From: a virus | Direction: 5' to 3' (one strand) | IMG/VR virus record: IMGVR_UViG_3300018023_000021 | Location: 1-39,183 of that record | Length of the DNA: 39,183 nucleotides | In this document: piece after piece, positions 17,393 to 25,690 of the stretch | How the letters are laid out: the number at the start of each line of letters is the position of its first letter | Position numbering within the stretch: the stretch's first letter is position 1 | Translations under genes and position numbers: made by a program | Notes under the pieces: generated by a model | The model's input: only the letters and a program-made list of their open reading frames with translations | What the model was told of the DNA's origin: nothing | The model's database searches: none

Positions 17393-17755
17393 TTAAAACT
17401 GACCAACCAGCGCACCAAGCTGAACAGACTCGCCTGAAAGGTTAGTCGTACTTGTCACTTCGGTTCCGACCGTGCCAGCAGATGCCAAAGCGTAGAACCA
17501 GCGTAGATACCATTGCTGTCGTGCACCAGTTCCTGCAGGTGCTGGGTAAACCAAATACTTGCCGCTTACGCTTGTTACGCCACCGAGAAGAGCATCGATA
17601 TAGTAGCTAGGCAAGGGCAATGTCACCAGATCTCCCGTGCCAGAAACGTAGGATGCAGGCCCAGTACCATATCCGACAAAGGTTGCGCGTCGACCGATAA
17701 AGTCCGGATAGAGTGGACCAGCGCCACTGCCTTTTACGATCGCTGTGAGAACCAT
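17393..17755 (-). CDS. Small decoration-type protein, paralogue of the upstream-inserted form
   Basis: 120 residues from ATG 17755, with AGGAG five bases before it. It is the uninterrupted version of the framework seen in the 335-residue neighbour: GAGPLYPDFIGRRATFVGYGTGP, then SYYIDALLGG, RQQWYLRWFYA, and the end LSGESVQLGALVGQF. Tandem duplication followed by domain insertion in one copy is the simplest explanation. The location directly after the capsid and putative decoration genes suggests a head-surface or accessory head protein. No named family was recognised. Confidence 0.7.
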   Translation of the reverse strand: MVLTAIVKGSGAGPLYPDFIGRRATFVGYGTGPASYVSGTGDLVTLPLPSYYIDALLGGVTSVSGKYLVYPAPAGTGARQQWYLRWFYALASAGTVGTEVTSTTNLSGESVQLGALVGQF

Positions 17756-17792
17756 GGTTGCTCCTTACTGCAATGACTCGATGGCAATGTTC

Positions 17793-17818
17793 GGGAGCAA
17801 GCATTGCTGCTTGCTCCC
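17793..17818 (-). terminator. Strong 11-bp hairpin without U-tract
   Basis: GGGAGCAAGCA pairs perfectly with TGCTTGCTCCC around a TTGC loop. It lies between the 288-residue decoration gene (end 17827) and the 120-residue gene (start 17755). No T-run follows on the minus strand, so it may protect or process mRNA rather than terminate. Confidence 0.5.
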
Positions 17819-17826
17819 AATCGCAA

Positions 17827-18693
17827 CTAGTCCTGGACTACCGGCACGCCGTTCATGTAAATCTTGAACAGATTGGAGGCAACAGGTTTATCAACCGCTT
17901 GACCAACAGTCGCGGCAATCGGAGATCCACTTGCAGCAGTCGATGTAACTGTTCCAGCCGCGCCAGTGCCAATGGTATTAACCCAATCGCCGACATTTGC
18001 CGTACCAATTGTCGCGTTGCCCAAGACCGTTGCCGTGCCAAGTTCCTGAACAAAGCCGTAGTTGCCCGGCGTAATCGAGTTCAAGAACACAACCGGCCGA
18101 ACGGTGCCGACACCCGGCAACGCAGCATTACCAGCCGTAGCAACGTCGTAGCTAGTCACAAGATTCGGAGTGGTGTTTAGCTGCGCAGCGACCGTGCCGC
18201 CATTTGTACCGGTCACCGTCAGCGAGAACGATGGAACAGAAGTGTAGCCGTAGCCAGACTGCACAACGGTCGCGCTGGTGATCGTTCCCGTAGAGCCAAC
18301 AACAACCTGAATCACCGCATTAAAGCCGCCGCCGCTGCCAACAGTTGCAGCAATGTTATAGGTTCCCGTTGTCGCGCCTGTGCCGGCTACCGTAATCACA
18401 ACGCTAGCAACAGTGCTCCCAGCGCGCACGTAGCCAACGGTTCCGGTCTTCACATTTGCCGCCGTGGCGCCAGAATCGACTTGCACAAAGCGATAACGCC
18501 CAGCAAACAAAATGCCATTGGTCGTATATGAACCTTGGTAAGCTTCTTGGTTAGTAGCGTCAAAGAAATCGCCAAGATTTAGTCCACCAGCCGCAAACGG
18601 TTGGCCAGTACGGAAATCCGTAATCGCAGTCGGCGAAGTAAAGTTTCCGTTATTCCATGCCAACCAAGTAGGTACGATCGGTTGAAAGGGCAT
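17827..18693 (-). CDS. Capsid decoration/head fibre-like protein
   Basis: A 288-residue protein from ATG 18693 with AGGAGAAAATC before it. The N- and C-terminal parts (PTAITDFRTGQPFAAGGLNLGD, then TPGNYGFVQELGTATVLGN and GDWVNTIGTGAAGTV) resemble small head decoration proteins in which a beta-barrel domain is exposed on the capsid. Residues about 95-165 add a Gly-rich beta unit ending in SGYGYTSVPSFSLT, a motif common in phage fibre and decoration proteins. It directly follows the major capsid gene, which supports a capsid surface role. Confidence 0.65.
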   Translation of the reverse strand: MPFQPIVPTWLAWNNGNFTSPTAITDFRTGQPFAAGGLNLGDFFDATNQEAYQGSYTTNGILFAGRYRFVQVDSGATAANVKTGTVGYVRAGSTVASVVITVAGTGATTGTYNIAATVGSGGGFNAVIQVVVGSTGTITSATVVQSGYGYTSVPSFSLTVTGTNGGTVAAQLNTTPNLVTSYDVATAGNAALPGVGTVRPVVFLNSITPGNYGFVQELGTATVLGNATIGTANVGDWVNTIGTGAAGTVTSTAASGSPIAATVGQAVDKPVASNLFKIYMNGVPVVQD

Positions 18694-18708
18694 GATTTTC
18701 TCCTAACT

Positions 18709-19941
18709 TCAGGCAGTAAATCCAAACGCGTAATTGGAATGCCGCGGCTGGGTGTTGTATAAATTGGTGCCAAGCCGCATGAACAAAGCATCAATGCTCA
18801 CGTTGTTCGGCATGGGCGCGCGCCGCAGTCCAAAGTTCCAACCCTTCTTATTTGTCGGGCGGATCTTGAAGCTTTCTGGCTCCAGGAAATAAAGCACTTC
18901 AGACGGCTGAATCGTCGCATTCGAAGGCAACCCAGAACCGGTCGGCGATACAGATACAGGAGCGCCATTCTTCGTAAACTGCGGCGTGGTAAACGAAACC
19001 GTCGCCGTGCTCGATCCAACGCCGTCAGCAAGATTTGTGTTTCCAGCCGCGCCATTGGCTGGTGCCAGTTCAAGATAGTTTTGAGCCTGAACGGAAGGAG
19101 CTAACGGATCGGCATAAATGTCAACGCCGTTAAAGTTCAGACCATCCCACTTAATGTCGTGCTTGGTATTCGAAATATCGCGACGCTGCGCATCAAGCGC
19201 AACCGCAACAGCCTTAAATCCAAACACGTTTGTAATGCCCAACGTCGGATTGCCGCCGGTCACTTTGCACTGCGACCAAAGCTGCATCAGCGCCGCAAAA
19301 TCAATTTGACCAGTTGCGCCAGTCGATGTACCCAAATACAGCGGCGTGGTATTTAGCGCTGTACCAATATTTCCATTGCGCGCCTGGCCACCGTAAGTGG
19401 TATAAATGTTGCCGTACACCGAGGGATCAATTCCGTTATTCAGCGCTTCATCCAGGCCATTGATCGTCTTAATACGATTGTCCTGAACGGTCGTCGAAGA
19501 AGGCTGGCCGTGGCGGAACGAATCCATCTCTTGCATGGTGTTCATGGTCATAACCATGGCTTCCATGAAGAGCTGGTACTCATCCACAATCCGCGACGGG
19601 CCGGAATTGATAACGCCTCCGGTGCCGGAGCCATCATCCATTTCCCAGTCATCCAGCGGATACCAGGTCGCATACGCCTTCGGCAGGAACTTGATGCCGG
19701 TGTTGATCTGCTGGCGCGTAACCGTCACGGTCTGGCCAGGATTCACCGCTGCACCCTGCGTACGCCCGTACAGGATGCCTTCCATCATGCCCGCGCCGCC
19801 TAGGAACTCGTCCCAAACACCAGCACGACGCAACTTAGCCTGAAAGGGGGTATCCACGAACAAGTTGTTATAAACTACATTTTTGCGGACGCTTTCGAGG
19901 TTACTAGCGTCAATCTCGTTATACAGAGGATCTTGTGGCAT
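18709..19941 (-). CDS. Major capsid protein
   Basis: 410 residues from ATG 19941. There is no strong ribosome binding site, and a GTG two codons upstream is possible. The N-terminal region (NLESVRKNVVYNNLFVDTPFQAKLRR), a central TRQQINTGIKFLPKAYATWYPLDDWE, a long spine-like helix (RIVDEYQLFMEAMVMTMNTMQEMDSFRHG) and the C-terminal beta-rich domain fit an HK97-fold capsid protein. The context is decisive: scaffold-like and portal genes upstream, decoration proteins downstream. A LAGLIDADG endonuclease gene lies only 12 bases upstream and has taken the place of the normal leader. Confidence 0.8.
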   Translation of the reverse strand: MPQDPLYNEIDASNLESVRKNVVYNNLFVDTPFQAKLRRAGVWDEFLGGAGMMEGILYGRTQGAAVNPGQTVTVTRQQINTGIKFLPKAYATWYPLDDWEMDDGSGTGGVINSGPSRIVDEYQLFMEAMVMTMNTMQEMDSFRHGQPSSTTVQDNRIKTINGLDEALNNGIDPSVYGNIYTTYGGQARNGNIGTALNTTPLYLGTSTGATGQIDFAALMQLWSQCKVTGGNPTLGITNVFGFKAVAVALDAQRRDISNTKHDIKWDGLNFNGVDIYADPLAPSVQAQNYLELAPANGAAGNTNLADGVGSSTATVSFTTPQFTKNGAPVSVSPTGSGLPSNATIQPSEVLYFLEPESFKIRPTNKKGWNFGLRRAPMPNNVSIDALFMRLGTNLYNTQPRHSNYAFGFTA

Positions 19942-19953
19942 AATCACGACCAG

Positions 19954-20550
19954 CTAGGCAATAGCTAGAACTTTTTGAACTGTTGCCGTATGCTGCTCCT
20001 TTCGATTTTTCCAATCAATTCGAGCTTTTTCGTTCTTTGCTTGAAGCCAAGCTGGATCAGATGCTTTGCGCCGGTAATATTCCGCTTTTTGCTCCCTACG
20101 CGCTTTAGCAGTTGGGCTACTACGCCGTTCCCGTTCCTCTTCATAAAACGAAAGGAGACTATTTTTTAAAAAATCCATCGAAAGTCCGCTTGTAGACTTT
20201 CCTTTTAAAAACTCCAAGCTATTAGTTGCATCGACTTGTCCCTTACGCCGTGCCGTCAAAAATTCGTAAATAAGAGCTATAAAAATACGCGCGCGATCGC
20301 CACAAATCTCCCAAGAATGGCAACCGCTTTTATTTAGGCCACGGATACTTCCGCCAAACCAATCACGCAACCAATAAAGAAGTTCCGGATCTTTTTGTGG
20401 AACAGTAACCATAAATCCGCGTTTGGTATGCCCACACAACCGGCACGTCCCTTCGCCCTCGTAGATTCCTGCGGACCATGCGATATCAGTCGCGGTAGGA
20501 ATCTTTGTGGCTTCAAGCTCGGGTTTGTTTGGCCTTGTCCAGTTATTCAT
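19954..20550 (-). CDS. LAGLIDADG homing endonuclease, free-standing
   Basis: 198 residues from ATG 20550 (TTG at 20559 is an alternative). Residues about 25-37, AWSAGIYEGEGTC, form the LAGLIDADG helix with its catalytic acidic residue. They are followed by VTVPQKDPELLYWLRDWFGGSIRG, the usual beta-beta-helix of a monomer or half-domain. The last 60 residues are a Lys/Arg/Glu-rich helix. Only one LAGLIDADG motif is visible, so it would act as a homodimer. The gene sits between scaffold and capsid genes and is led by RNA element copy 4, as expected for an inserted mobile gene. Confidence 0.88.
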   Translation of the reverse strand: MNNWTRPNKPELEATKIPTATDIAWSAGIYEGEGTCRLCGHTKRGFMVTVPQKDPELLYWLRDWFGGSIRGLNKSGCHSWEICGDRARIFIALIYEFLTARRKGQVDATNSLEFLKGKSTSGLSMDFLKNSLLSFYEEERERRSSPTAKARREQKAEYYRRKASDPAWLQAKNEKARIDWKNRKEQHTATVQKVLAIA

Positions 20551-20571
20551 TGCAATCAAGCTTTCATGCCT

Positions 20572-20645
20572 AAAAATAAAAATGGCTCAAGCCATTGCTG
20601 ACTTGAGCCATTGCTTGTTCCCCGAAGGGGGGCATGTGTCTCAAC
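20572..20645 (-). promoter_or_regulatory. Two-hairpin RNA element, copy 4
   Basis: Minus strand: TTGAGACACATGCC, a first hairpin CCCC-TTC-GGGG, AACAAGCAATGGCTCAAG, then a perfect 11-bp second hairpin closing with CTTGAGCCATT and TTTTTATTTTT. It is the most terminator-like copy. It separates the scaffold gene from the LAGLIDADG gene. The 5' TTGAG can also pair with CTCAA in the terminator arm. Confidence 0.8.
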
Positions 20646-20669
20646 TTACAAATTCAAAACGTCGCCTCA

Positions 20670-21689
20670 TTACGCCGCTACTGCTTGCTCCGTAATTTCT
20701 TGATGAATGGACTGCGAAGTAGACTGCCGACGTTGCTGCTCATTCAAATTCAACGGATCGGGGCGTTCATTGGCCTTTACGGCACGCGCTACATCGGCAA
20801 ATCGCGATGGTTGCGCAATGCGAACATCCGGGTTCGAGCCAATCTTTTCCGCCCATTCCTTATCTTTCGCCACCAGTTTTTCTTGGATTTCTTTATCTTT
20901 GGCGGCTAACTGCTCTTGCAAAGGCTTTTGCGCAGCGGCAGCAACTTCGGCATCGTGTGCCTGTTGCGCTTTTTGCTGCAACGCTGTTTGCTTAGTAGCG
21001 AAATCATATTTGCGCGCCACATAATCGCGGAATGGCAAACGAGCGTTTGATGCTTCTTTCGCTAAGACATCAAAACTGTCGGGCAAAAACTGACCACCGC
21101 TCAGCCGCGCATATTCCTGCATTGCCCAACCGACATTGCTGATGCCGGCACCCAAGCGTTCGTCAATGGCCTCCATTGAAAAGACCGGAGAGCCAGGCGT
21201 CCCATCGCCCGTGCCAGCCACATAGCGGCCTTTCGCATCGCGTACTTGGTTGGGTAAAGCGGCTGGTGCTGGTAAGTTTTGCGGCTGATACCCTGGCGCA
21301 TCCTGCGGAATAAATCCTCCGCTTCGCGCCGACTCATTTTGAGTTTTATAAAACGCGATTTGCGCATCTAAATTAGCTTTTTCCGTACCCCATGTATTAA
21401 GTGCAGGCGCGATACTTTCGTCGTAGAACTGACGATAGCTGCGCTCTGCGACTTCGGCCGCTTCTTTTGCCTCAGCGGCCGTCTTGCGTTCTTGTTCAGC
21501 CTTAGTCACTGCCTCAGCGGCGGCTTTTCTTTCCTGCTCAGCTTTTGCCGCAGCTTGCTGTGCAGCTTGGCGTTCCTGTTCCGCGGTCGTCAATACGCCG
21601 CTAAAAGCTTCAACAGCCTTAGCGTCGATTGCGGCGATTTGCTCATCGGTAAAACCGGATTGTTTCAGTATTTCTTGAACAGTGGCCAT
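20670..21689 (-). CDS. Scaffold-like head assembly protein
   Basis: 339 residues from ATG 21689, with GGGAG about ten bases upstream. Residues 25-95 are an Ala/Glu/Gln/Lys coiled coil with repeated AEQERxAA units. A Pro/Gln-rich middle (PGYQPQNLPAPAALP) and a second charged helical part (AKDKEIQEKLVAKDKEWAEKIG) follow. Length, composition and position between portal and major capsid genes fit a capsid scaffolding protein. These line the procapsid interior and leave before DNA packaging. No protease gene was found. Confidence 0.7.
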   Translation of the reverse strand: MATVQEILKQSGFTDEQIAAIDAKAVEAFSGVLTTAEQERQAAQQAAAKAEQERKAAAEAVTKAEQERKTAAEAKEAAEVAERSYRQFYDESIAPALNTWGTEKANLDAQIAFYKTQNESARSGGFIPQDAPGYQPQNLPAPAALPNQVRDAKGRYVAGTGDGTPGSPVFSMEAIDERLGAGISNVGWAMQEYARLSGGQFLPDSFDVLAKEASNARLPFRDYVARKYDFATKQTALQQKAQQAHDAEVAAAAQKPLQEQLAAKDKEIQEKLVAKDKEWAEKIGSNPDVRIAQPSRFADVARAVKANERPDPLNLNEQQRRQSTSQSIHQEITEQAVAA

Positions 21690-21712
21690 AACAGTGTTTT
21701 CTCCCGAAATTT

Positions 21713-22027
21713 TCAATATTGCGGTTGTTGACCCATAGGCGTAGGCTGCGGCGGCGTAATAAGTGCCGTCTGCATATCTTGAATGCCTTGAGAAACTTTT
21801 TCGGCGCCTGCGGCAAGACGAGGATCAGATGCAGCCATTTGCTTAACAACCTGGTACCACTGAGCTAGTAATCTTTGTAGATCGGTACCAGGAGCTTGCG
21901 AAGGCGCTTGCTGCGGTTGCTGCGAGGCATCAGGCTGGGAAGGAGTTTGCGGAGGCGCGCCGCCTCCCTGGGGGGGAGCGGCGCCCTGGGCTTGTTGATC
22001 TGGCATTGGTGTGGGTGTAGTCGCCAT
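21713..22027 (-). CDS. Pro/Gln-rich small protein in head operon
   Basis: 104 residues from ATG 22027. The first half is low-complexity Pro/Gln/Ala/Gly. The second half is a helix (DLQRLLAQWYQVVKQMAASDPRLAAGAEKVSQGIQDMQTAL). Only AAGG about nine bases away is seen as a ribosome binding site, and it lies inside the end of the upstream 35-residue gene, suggesting coupling. Such proteins occur beside scaffold genes in many phages. Function not recognised. Confidence 0.6.
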   Translation of the reverse strand: MATTPTPMPDQQAQGAAPPQGGGAPPQTPSQPDASQQPQQAPSQAPGTDLQRLLAQWYQVVKQMAASDPRLAAGAEKVSQGIQDMQTALITPPQPTPMGQQPQY

Positions 22028-22031
22028 TTAA

Positions 22032-22139
22032 TTAAGCCTTGATGGCGCTTTTCTTGCCACGGCCCTTGCGACCACGGCCCTTGCGGCCCCGTTTCAGATG
22101 GCTCGCCTTCATAGCTTTAACACGACGTCTCTTTGCCAT
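22032..22139 (-). CDS. Very basic 35-residue peptide
   Basis: A short gene with a strong AAGGAGAACATC before ATG 22139. The product is about half Lys/Arg with the repeat GRKGRGRKGRGK, like a nucleic-acid condensing tail or a ribosomal-protein extension. It follows RNA element copy 5 by 18 bases. It is followed after four bases by the Pro/Gln-rich gene. A DNA-binding role in packaging is only a guess. Confidence 0.65.
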   Translation of the reverse strand: MAKRRRVKAMKASHLKRGRKGRGRKGRGKKSAIKA

Positions 22140-22157
22140 GATGTTCTCCTTGGGTTG

Positions 22158-22233
22158 AAATAGAAACGGCTCAAGGCCGTTTCGGTCTTGAGCCATTGCT
22201 TATTCCCCAAGGAGGGGGGGCATGCATCTCAAT
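22158..22233 (-). promoter_or_regulatory. Two-hairpin RNA element, copy 5
   Basis: Minus strand: TTGAGATGCATGCC, a first hairpin (CCCC…GGGG), AATAAGCAATGGCTCAAGACC, then a second hairpin closing with GGCCTTGAGCCGTT and TTCTATTT. Relative to copies 1 and 4 the base pair U-A is U-G, and the T-run is interrupted by C. The ribosome binding site of the 35-residue peptide follows within about 20 bases. The rest of this gap (22234-22279) shows nothing else. Confidence 0.75.
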
Positions 22234-22279
22234 ATCTTTTTGAGATATATGACTTATTTAGTTGTTTGTCAAGCACTAA

Positions 22280-22519
22280 TTACAAAATTTTTGTACCTAT
22301 GCCTAACAAGTTTCGAACTTGATCAACTAAATGCTCCGGAATTTTGGTTCGCTGCTCCACATTAACTCCTTGCACAGTGCCCTGGTTATACTGAATCGCC
22401 ATTTTCCCATTCGTTCCGATCGCTTTAAGCAATTCATCGACCTCGGCGACATTAGTTGGTAAACTAACACTTACCTCAGTCAAGATGTAATCTTTTTGAA
22501 CTTTGATTCCAACAGTCAT
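22280..22519 (-). CDS. Small phage protein, unknown
   Basis: Seventy-nine residues from ATG 22519, with AAGGAG eight bases upstream. That spacing decides this start over one eight codons earlier. The product is compact and mixed alpha/beta (VGIKVQKDYILTEVSVSLPTNVAEVDELLKAIG, then KIPEHLVDQVRNLLGIG). No motif is recognised. It lies between portal and scaffold genes, suggesting a head accessory or regulatory role. Confidence 0.6.
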   Translation of the reverse strand: MTVGIKVQKDYILTEVSVSLPTNVAEVDELLKAIGTNGKMAIQYNQGTVQGVNVEQRTKIPEHLVDQVRNLLGIGTKIL

Positions 22520-22557
22520 GCTCAATCTCCTTGCTATCGGCAAAATAAGTCATTCGC

Positions 22558-24627
22558 CTAAGATTCACTTACAACGGTTCTAGGACTGCCGCCTTGAGAC
22601 CCTTTTTGTTTTAACTTTGGCGCTTTTGCTCCGCTCGGGGGACGGCCGCCGCCGCCTTTTCCCCCACCGCCACCTTTACCGCCACCCTTTTCACCGCCTT
22701 CTTGCGGAATTTGAATTCCTAGTTGCTGCATTAACTGCTGAGCAGCCGCGGCAGCTAAAATTTTGAGTTTTTGCATTTCAATTTCTTCGTTAAACCATTT
22801 TTCGCGTTCAGTATTGCCGGGAACATCGCCGTAATTCGGCACATCGAGTTTCTTCATTACCGTTGCCCATGAAATAGGCGCATTCCCGCGTTTTAGCTGC
22901 AAATACTTCATCTGTTCCTGCATCTGCGTAATGCGCAGCAATGTACTAGGAACGGAAACCAAGCGTATTTGTTTAGCAAACCAACGAGCGCGCGTTAGCC
23001 GATCATACTGGGATGGATTTTCCGGCAATACGCCGTTAATAAGCTCATCCGGCATATGGCTAGGAACCAGATCATCCGGATTAAAGTCGAATACCGTCCT
23101 ATCGAGTTGATCCGGTCCCACGTATTCCATAATCCGTTTTACGTTAAACCATTGCAAAATAAGAAATTTCATGCGATAACCAATCGCTTTATTGGCTTTT
23201 TCAATTCTTGCCGCAATGCCCTTTGCAATGGGCCCAATCGATTCGAGCATCTTATCGGCCGTATCATTGGCCAGATTCATTTTCATATTTTGCAAGTTTC
23301 CCAAATCCTGCAATCCAAGTTGCGATTGCTTGCAGTTTTTCAAGTATTCCAAAAATTTAAAATGCTCACTATTAACGCGAACTTCTTCAGGCAAAATCGA
23401 CTGCATGATTTTTTTGGGTTCGCCATCAACGCCATATCGAACGTCTTCTTCAAAAATGTCGAAGTGCTCGATTTTTGGGCCGCCGGTTGCGGTGTGATCG
23501 TAGCCGATCGGGGGATTTAGCGTAGCCGTAATCACTTGATCGATTTTTCGTTCAATTTTCCGAGTTGTAATTTCGATTGAGCCAACATCGCCGACCAAAG
23601 ATCTTCCCAGCGGTTCCCACGCCCAATCATCTACGACGTATTGGATGACCGGCATCTTGCCGTCCCAATCAAATGCCGGGCCATCGTACATTGGCCGATC
23701 CAAGCCAGCAGAAGTGATGATGAGCCGCAGATTGGGATAGACGCGGCAATCTTCAACACTTGCCGGACGCATAAAAGGCATACCGTTATGCATGCCGCCA
23801 AAAATCATTTGGCCAACAAAAGGAACTTTGTAAAACCAGCTGGTGCCCGGATCGCCCATCGGCAGTTCAAAGCCCGTAGTATTAATACGAAGATCGCGAA
23901 TAAACGTATAGCGGATCTCCGTATAGAGATTTCCAAAACTACGCCCTTGTTCGCCATAGCGATAGCGTTCAGCATAATCCAAGCGTCTCGCCTGAACTTG
24001 CGTTTTGTAGCTACGCGGCCCAACTGTTTGTAAAAGTCCCTGGTAAAGCGGAAATCTGCCATGTGCTTCTGCGATTGGCATGTAATCGTAAATTGTTACC
24101 GCATAGGCGTCTTGCACATCATTGGTTCGCGGAATTTGTACCGGAACAACATCCAAAAGCCCTAACGCTTCAAAAACAATCTTACGTTCGCCATATCCAT
24201 ATTCATCAGCGCGAACTTTTGGCCACAGATAGCCAATGCCCATCACGCTGGCATATTGCAAGACTTTTAGAATCTGAAAGGGAAAATCTGACTCTAGATA
24301 GACCGCTCTAGCAACTTTGGTAAGCATTTCTGCAAATTTTTTATAAGCAGGAAAGTCAGAACCATAGGCTGCAATTTCACGTACTTCCGCCAAAGTTTCG
24401 CAGAATTTACGGATGTCATACTTTAGTTCGTTTGTCAGTAGGGTCGAACGCGACTTATCGCGAAAAATCGCATCAAACACACGCAGATTGACGCCCAAAT
24501 TCTTGAAGCAGGTTTGGCCCTCCAAAAACCCTTCGCCCTCTTGAATTTGTTCTTCAATCCATCCAGCGCGAACGCTGGGGGACGACTCAAATACCGGGGC
24601 CTGCCATGCCGTGGTATCTAATTCCAT
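22558..24627 (-). CDS. Portal protein
   Basis: 689 residues from ATG 24627, with GAGGAGG upstream. The N-terminal half contains RKFCETLAEVREIAAYGSDF, LQYASVMGIGYLWPK and IYDYMPIAEAHGRFP. The middle contains a long wing/stem region and VRVNSEHFKFLEYLKNCKQSQLG, typical of large portals of short-tailed phages. The C-terminus is low-complexity Gly/Lys (EKGGGKGGGGGKGGGG). The portal forms the dodecameric DNA channel at one capsid vertex and binds the terminase. Position one to three genes after terL and before scaffold and capsid supports the call. I see no diagnostic short motif, so certainty rests on length and order. Confidence 0.75.
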   Translation of the reverse strand: MELDTTAWQAPVFESSPSVRAGWIEEQIQEGEGFLEGQTCFKNLGVNLRVFDAIFRDKSRSTLLTNELKYDIRKFCETLAEVREIAAYGSDFPAYKKFAEMLTKVARAVYLESDFPFQILKVLQYASVMGIGYLWPKVRADEYGYGERKIVFEALGLLDVVPVQIPRTNDVQDAYAVTIYDYMPIAEAHGRFPLYQGLLQTVGPRSYKTQVQARRLDYAERYRYGEQGRSFGNLYTEIRYTFIRDLRINTTGFELPMGDPGTSWFYKVPFVGQMIFGGMHNGMPFMRPASVEDCRVYPNLRLIITSAGLDRPMYDGPAFDWDGKMPVIQYVVDDWAWEPLGRSLVGDVGSIEITTRKIERKIDQVITATLNPPIGYDHTATGGPKIEHFDIFEEDVRYGVDGEPKKIMQSILPEEVRVNSEHFKFLEYLKNCKQSQLGLQDLGNLQNMKMNLANDTADKMLESIGPIAKGIAARIEKANKAIGYRMKFLILQWFNVKRIMEYVGPDQLDRTVFDFNPDDLVPSHMPDELINGVLPENPSQYDRLTRARWFAKQIRLVSVPSTLLRITQMQEQMKYLQLKRGNAPISWATVMKKLDVPNYGDVPGNTEREKWFNEEIEMQKLKILAAAAAQQLMQQLGIQIPQEGGEKGGGKGGGGGKGGGGRPPSGAKAPKLKQKGSQGGSPRTVVSES

Positions 24628-24704
24628 TCATAACTGCTTTCCTCCTCGGTAAGCTGCTATTGTGCATAGTAAAACAATTCGATCTTTTGTCTACAGCAAG
24701 TTAG

Positions 24705-25085
24705 TTATCGCCCCTGTTCGTAAGCTTCGCTGTGTAAATAACTAACACGTTTTTGCTTTGTACGATTTTCTTTTTTGTCATAATTTGCTAAATGCCGTTC
24801 CAAAAATTCCCGGTTAATAGAATTGCGCGCATTTGATGCCAACCATAAAATTTCCTTGCGTAGTGCATCCCGCATTGGGCCTTCAACCATTTCGCGCTTT
24901 TGATCTTCTATCTCGCCGTTCATTGCTTCCCATATGCGCATTCTTTCTGAACATAGTTCGGCTTCGTGCGCCGTATTACACACTACTTTTTCGAATCCAT
25001 CTGGTGCTGGATAAACCTCGGGTAGCCCCATTCGCCATTCGCAAGTCATCGGATTAAACCAAAATACAATTTTTTTGCCAAGCAC
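24705..25085 (-). CDS. Phage protein of unknown function (between terL and portal)
   Basis: A 126-residue protein starting at 25085. The N-terminal beta hairpin (KKIVFWFNPMTCEWRMGLPE) is followed by PDGFEKVVCNTAHEAELCSERMR and a long charged helix. No catalytic motif is visible. Genes of this type commonly lie between terminase and portal in phages of this kind. Its stop is followed by a 77-base gap holding only the portal ribosome binding site. Confidence 0.6.
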   Translation of the reverse strand: MLGKKIVFWFNPMTCEWRMGLPEVYPAPDGFEKVVCNTAHEAELCSERMRIWEAMNGEIEDQKREMVEGPMRDALRKEILWLASNARNSINREFLERHLANYDKKENRTKQKRVSYLHSEAYEQGR

Positions 25086-25086
25086 T

Positions 25087-25689
25087 TTACGCCTCCGGTT
25101 TATCCAACTTAAATTGGTTTTTTGATTGAAGCCATTTAGCTCGCATTTTCCTAAATTTATTTCGCAAATCTTTTTGCGTCAATCGAGACAATCGCTTAAA
25201 TTCTTCAGGATCTAAAACAAATTGCGAATCGATTCCATCATCATTTACTGGAAGTAAGCTGTTTACAATTCCTCCGCTTTCCAAAGCTTGTAAAGTTAAT
25301 GGCGTGGTCATTGCTTCAACAAACGTCTTGCTCCACCGCATCTTGCGAACAACTTTTGCGGTTTGGTCATGACGCTGCATAGGCGTCATCATAGTTGGAT
25401 GAAGCCTTTTTCCCTTTTGAATAGCTTTTTCCTGTTCACAAAAAAACTTTTGTTGCTTTTTCCACCAACCCAATTCGGCAAAACAATGACGATCAAGTCG
25501 AACTATTTGTAACCAAGAATGACCTTGAAGTCCCCAAACACGCTTTTGCACAGTTATATCGCCATTTTTTTCTTTAACTATCGTTCCCAAATTAAAAACA
25601 AGTTTTTTCCAAAATAAGTGAACAAACATTTTATCTTCATCACGCTGAACGTTTAGCCATTTTCCCAAATGGATTAACTCTTTTTTCAT
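25087..25689 (-). CDS. Phage protein of unknown function, following terL
   Basis: 200 residues, strongly basic, with many Trp/Phe (WKKLVFNLGTIVKEK, GLQGHSWLQIVRLDRHCFAELGWWKKQQ). The C-terminal third is a basic helix (RLSRLTQKDLRNKFRKMRAKWLQSK). It starts one base after the terL stop, so it is in the same transcript and probably coupled. A packaging-linked or nucleic-acid role is possible. The family is not recognised. Confidence 0.6.
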   Translation of the reverse strand: MKKELIHLGKWLNVQRDEDKMFVHLFWKKLVFNLGTIVKEKNGDITVQKRVWGLQGHSWLQIVRLDRHCFAELGWWKKQQKFFCEQEKAIQKGKRLHPTMMTPMQRHDQTAKVVRKMRWSKTFVEAMTTPLTLQALESGGIVNSLLPVNDDGIDSQFVLDPEEFKRLSRLTQKDLRNKFRKMRAKWLQSKNQFKLDKPEA

Positions 25690-25690
25690 T

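Noticed and set aside
24628-24704. A promoter in the gap before the portal gene
   Set aside because: TAGACA and TATGCA are spaced 19 bases apart and match the consensus poorly.
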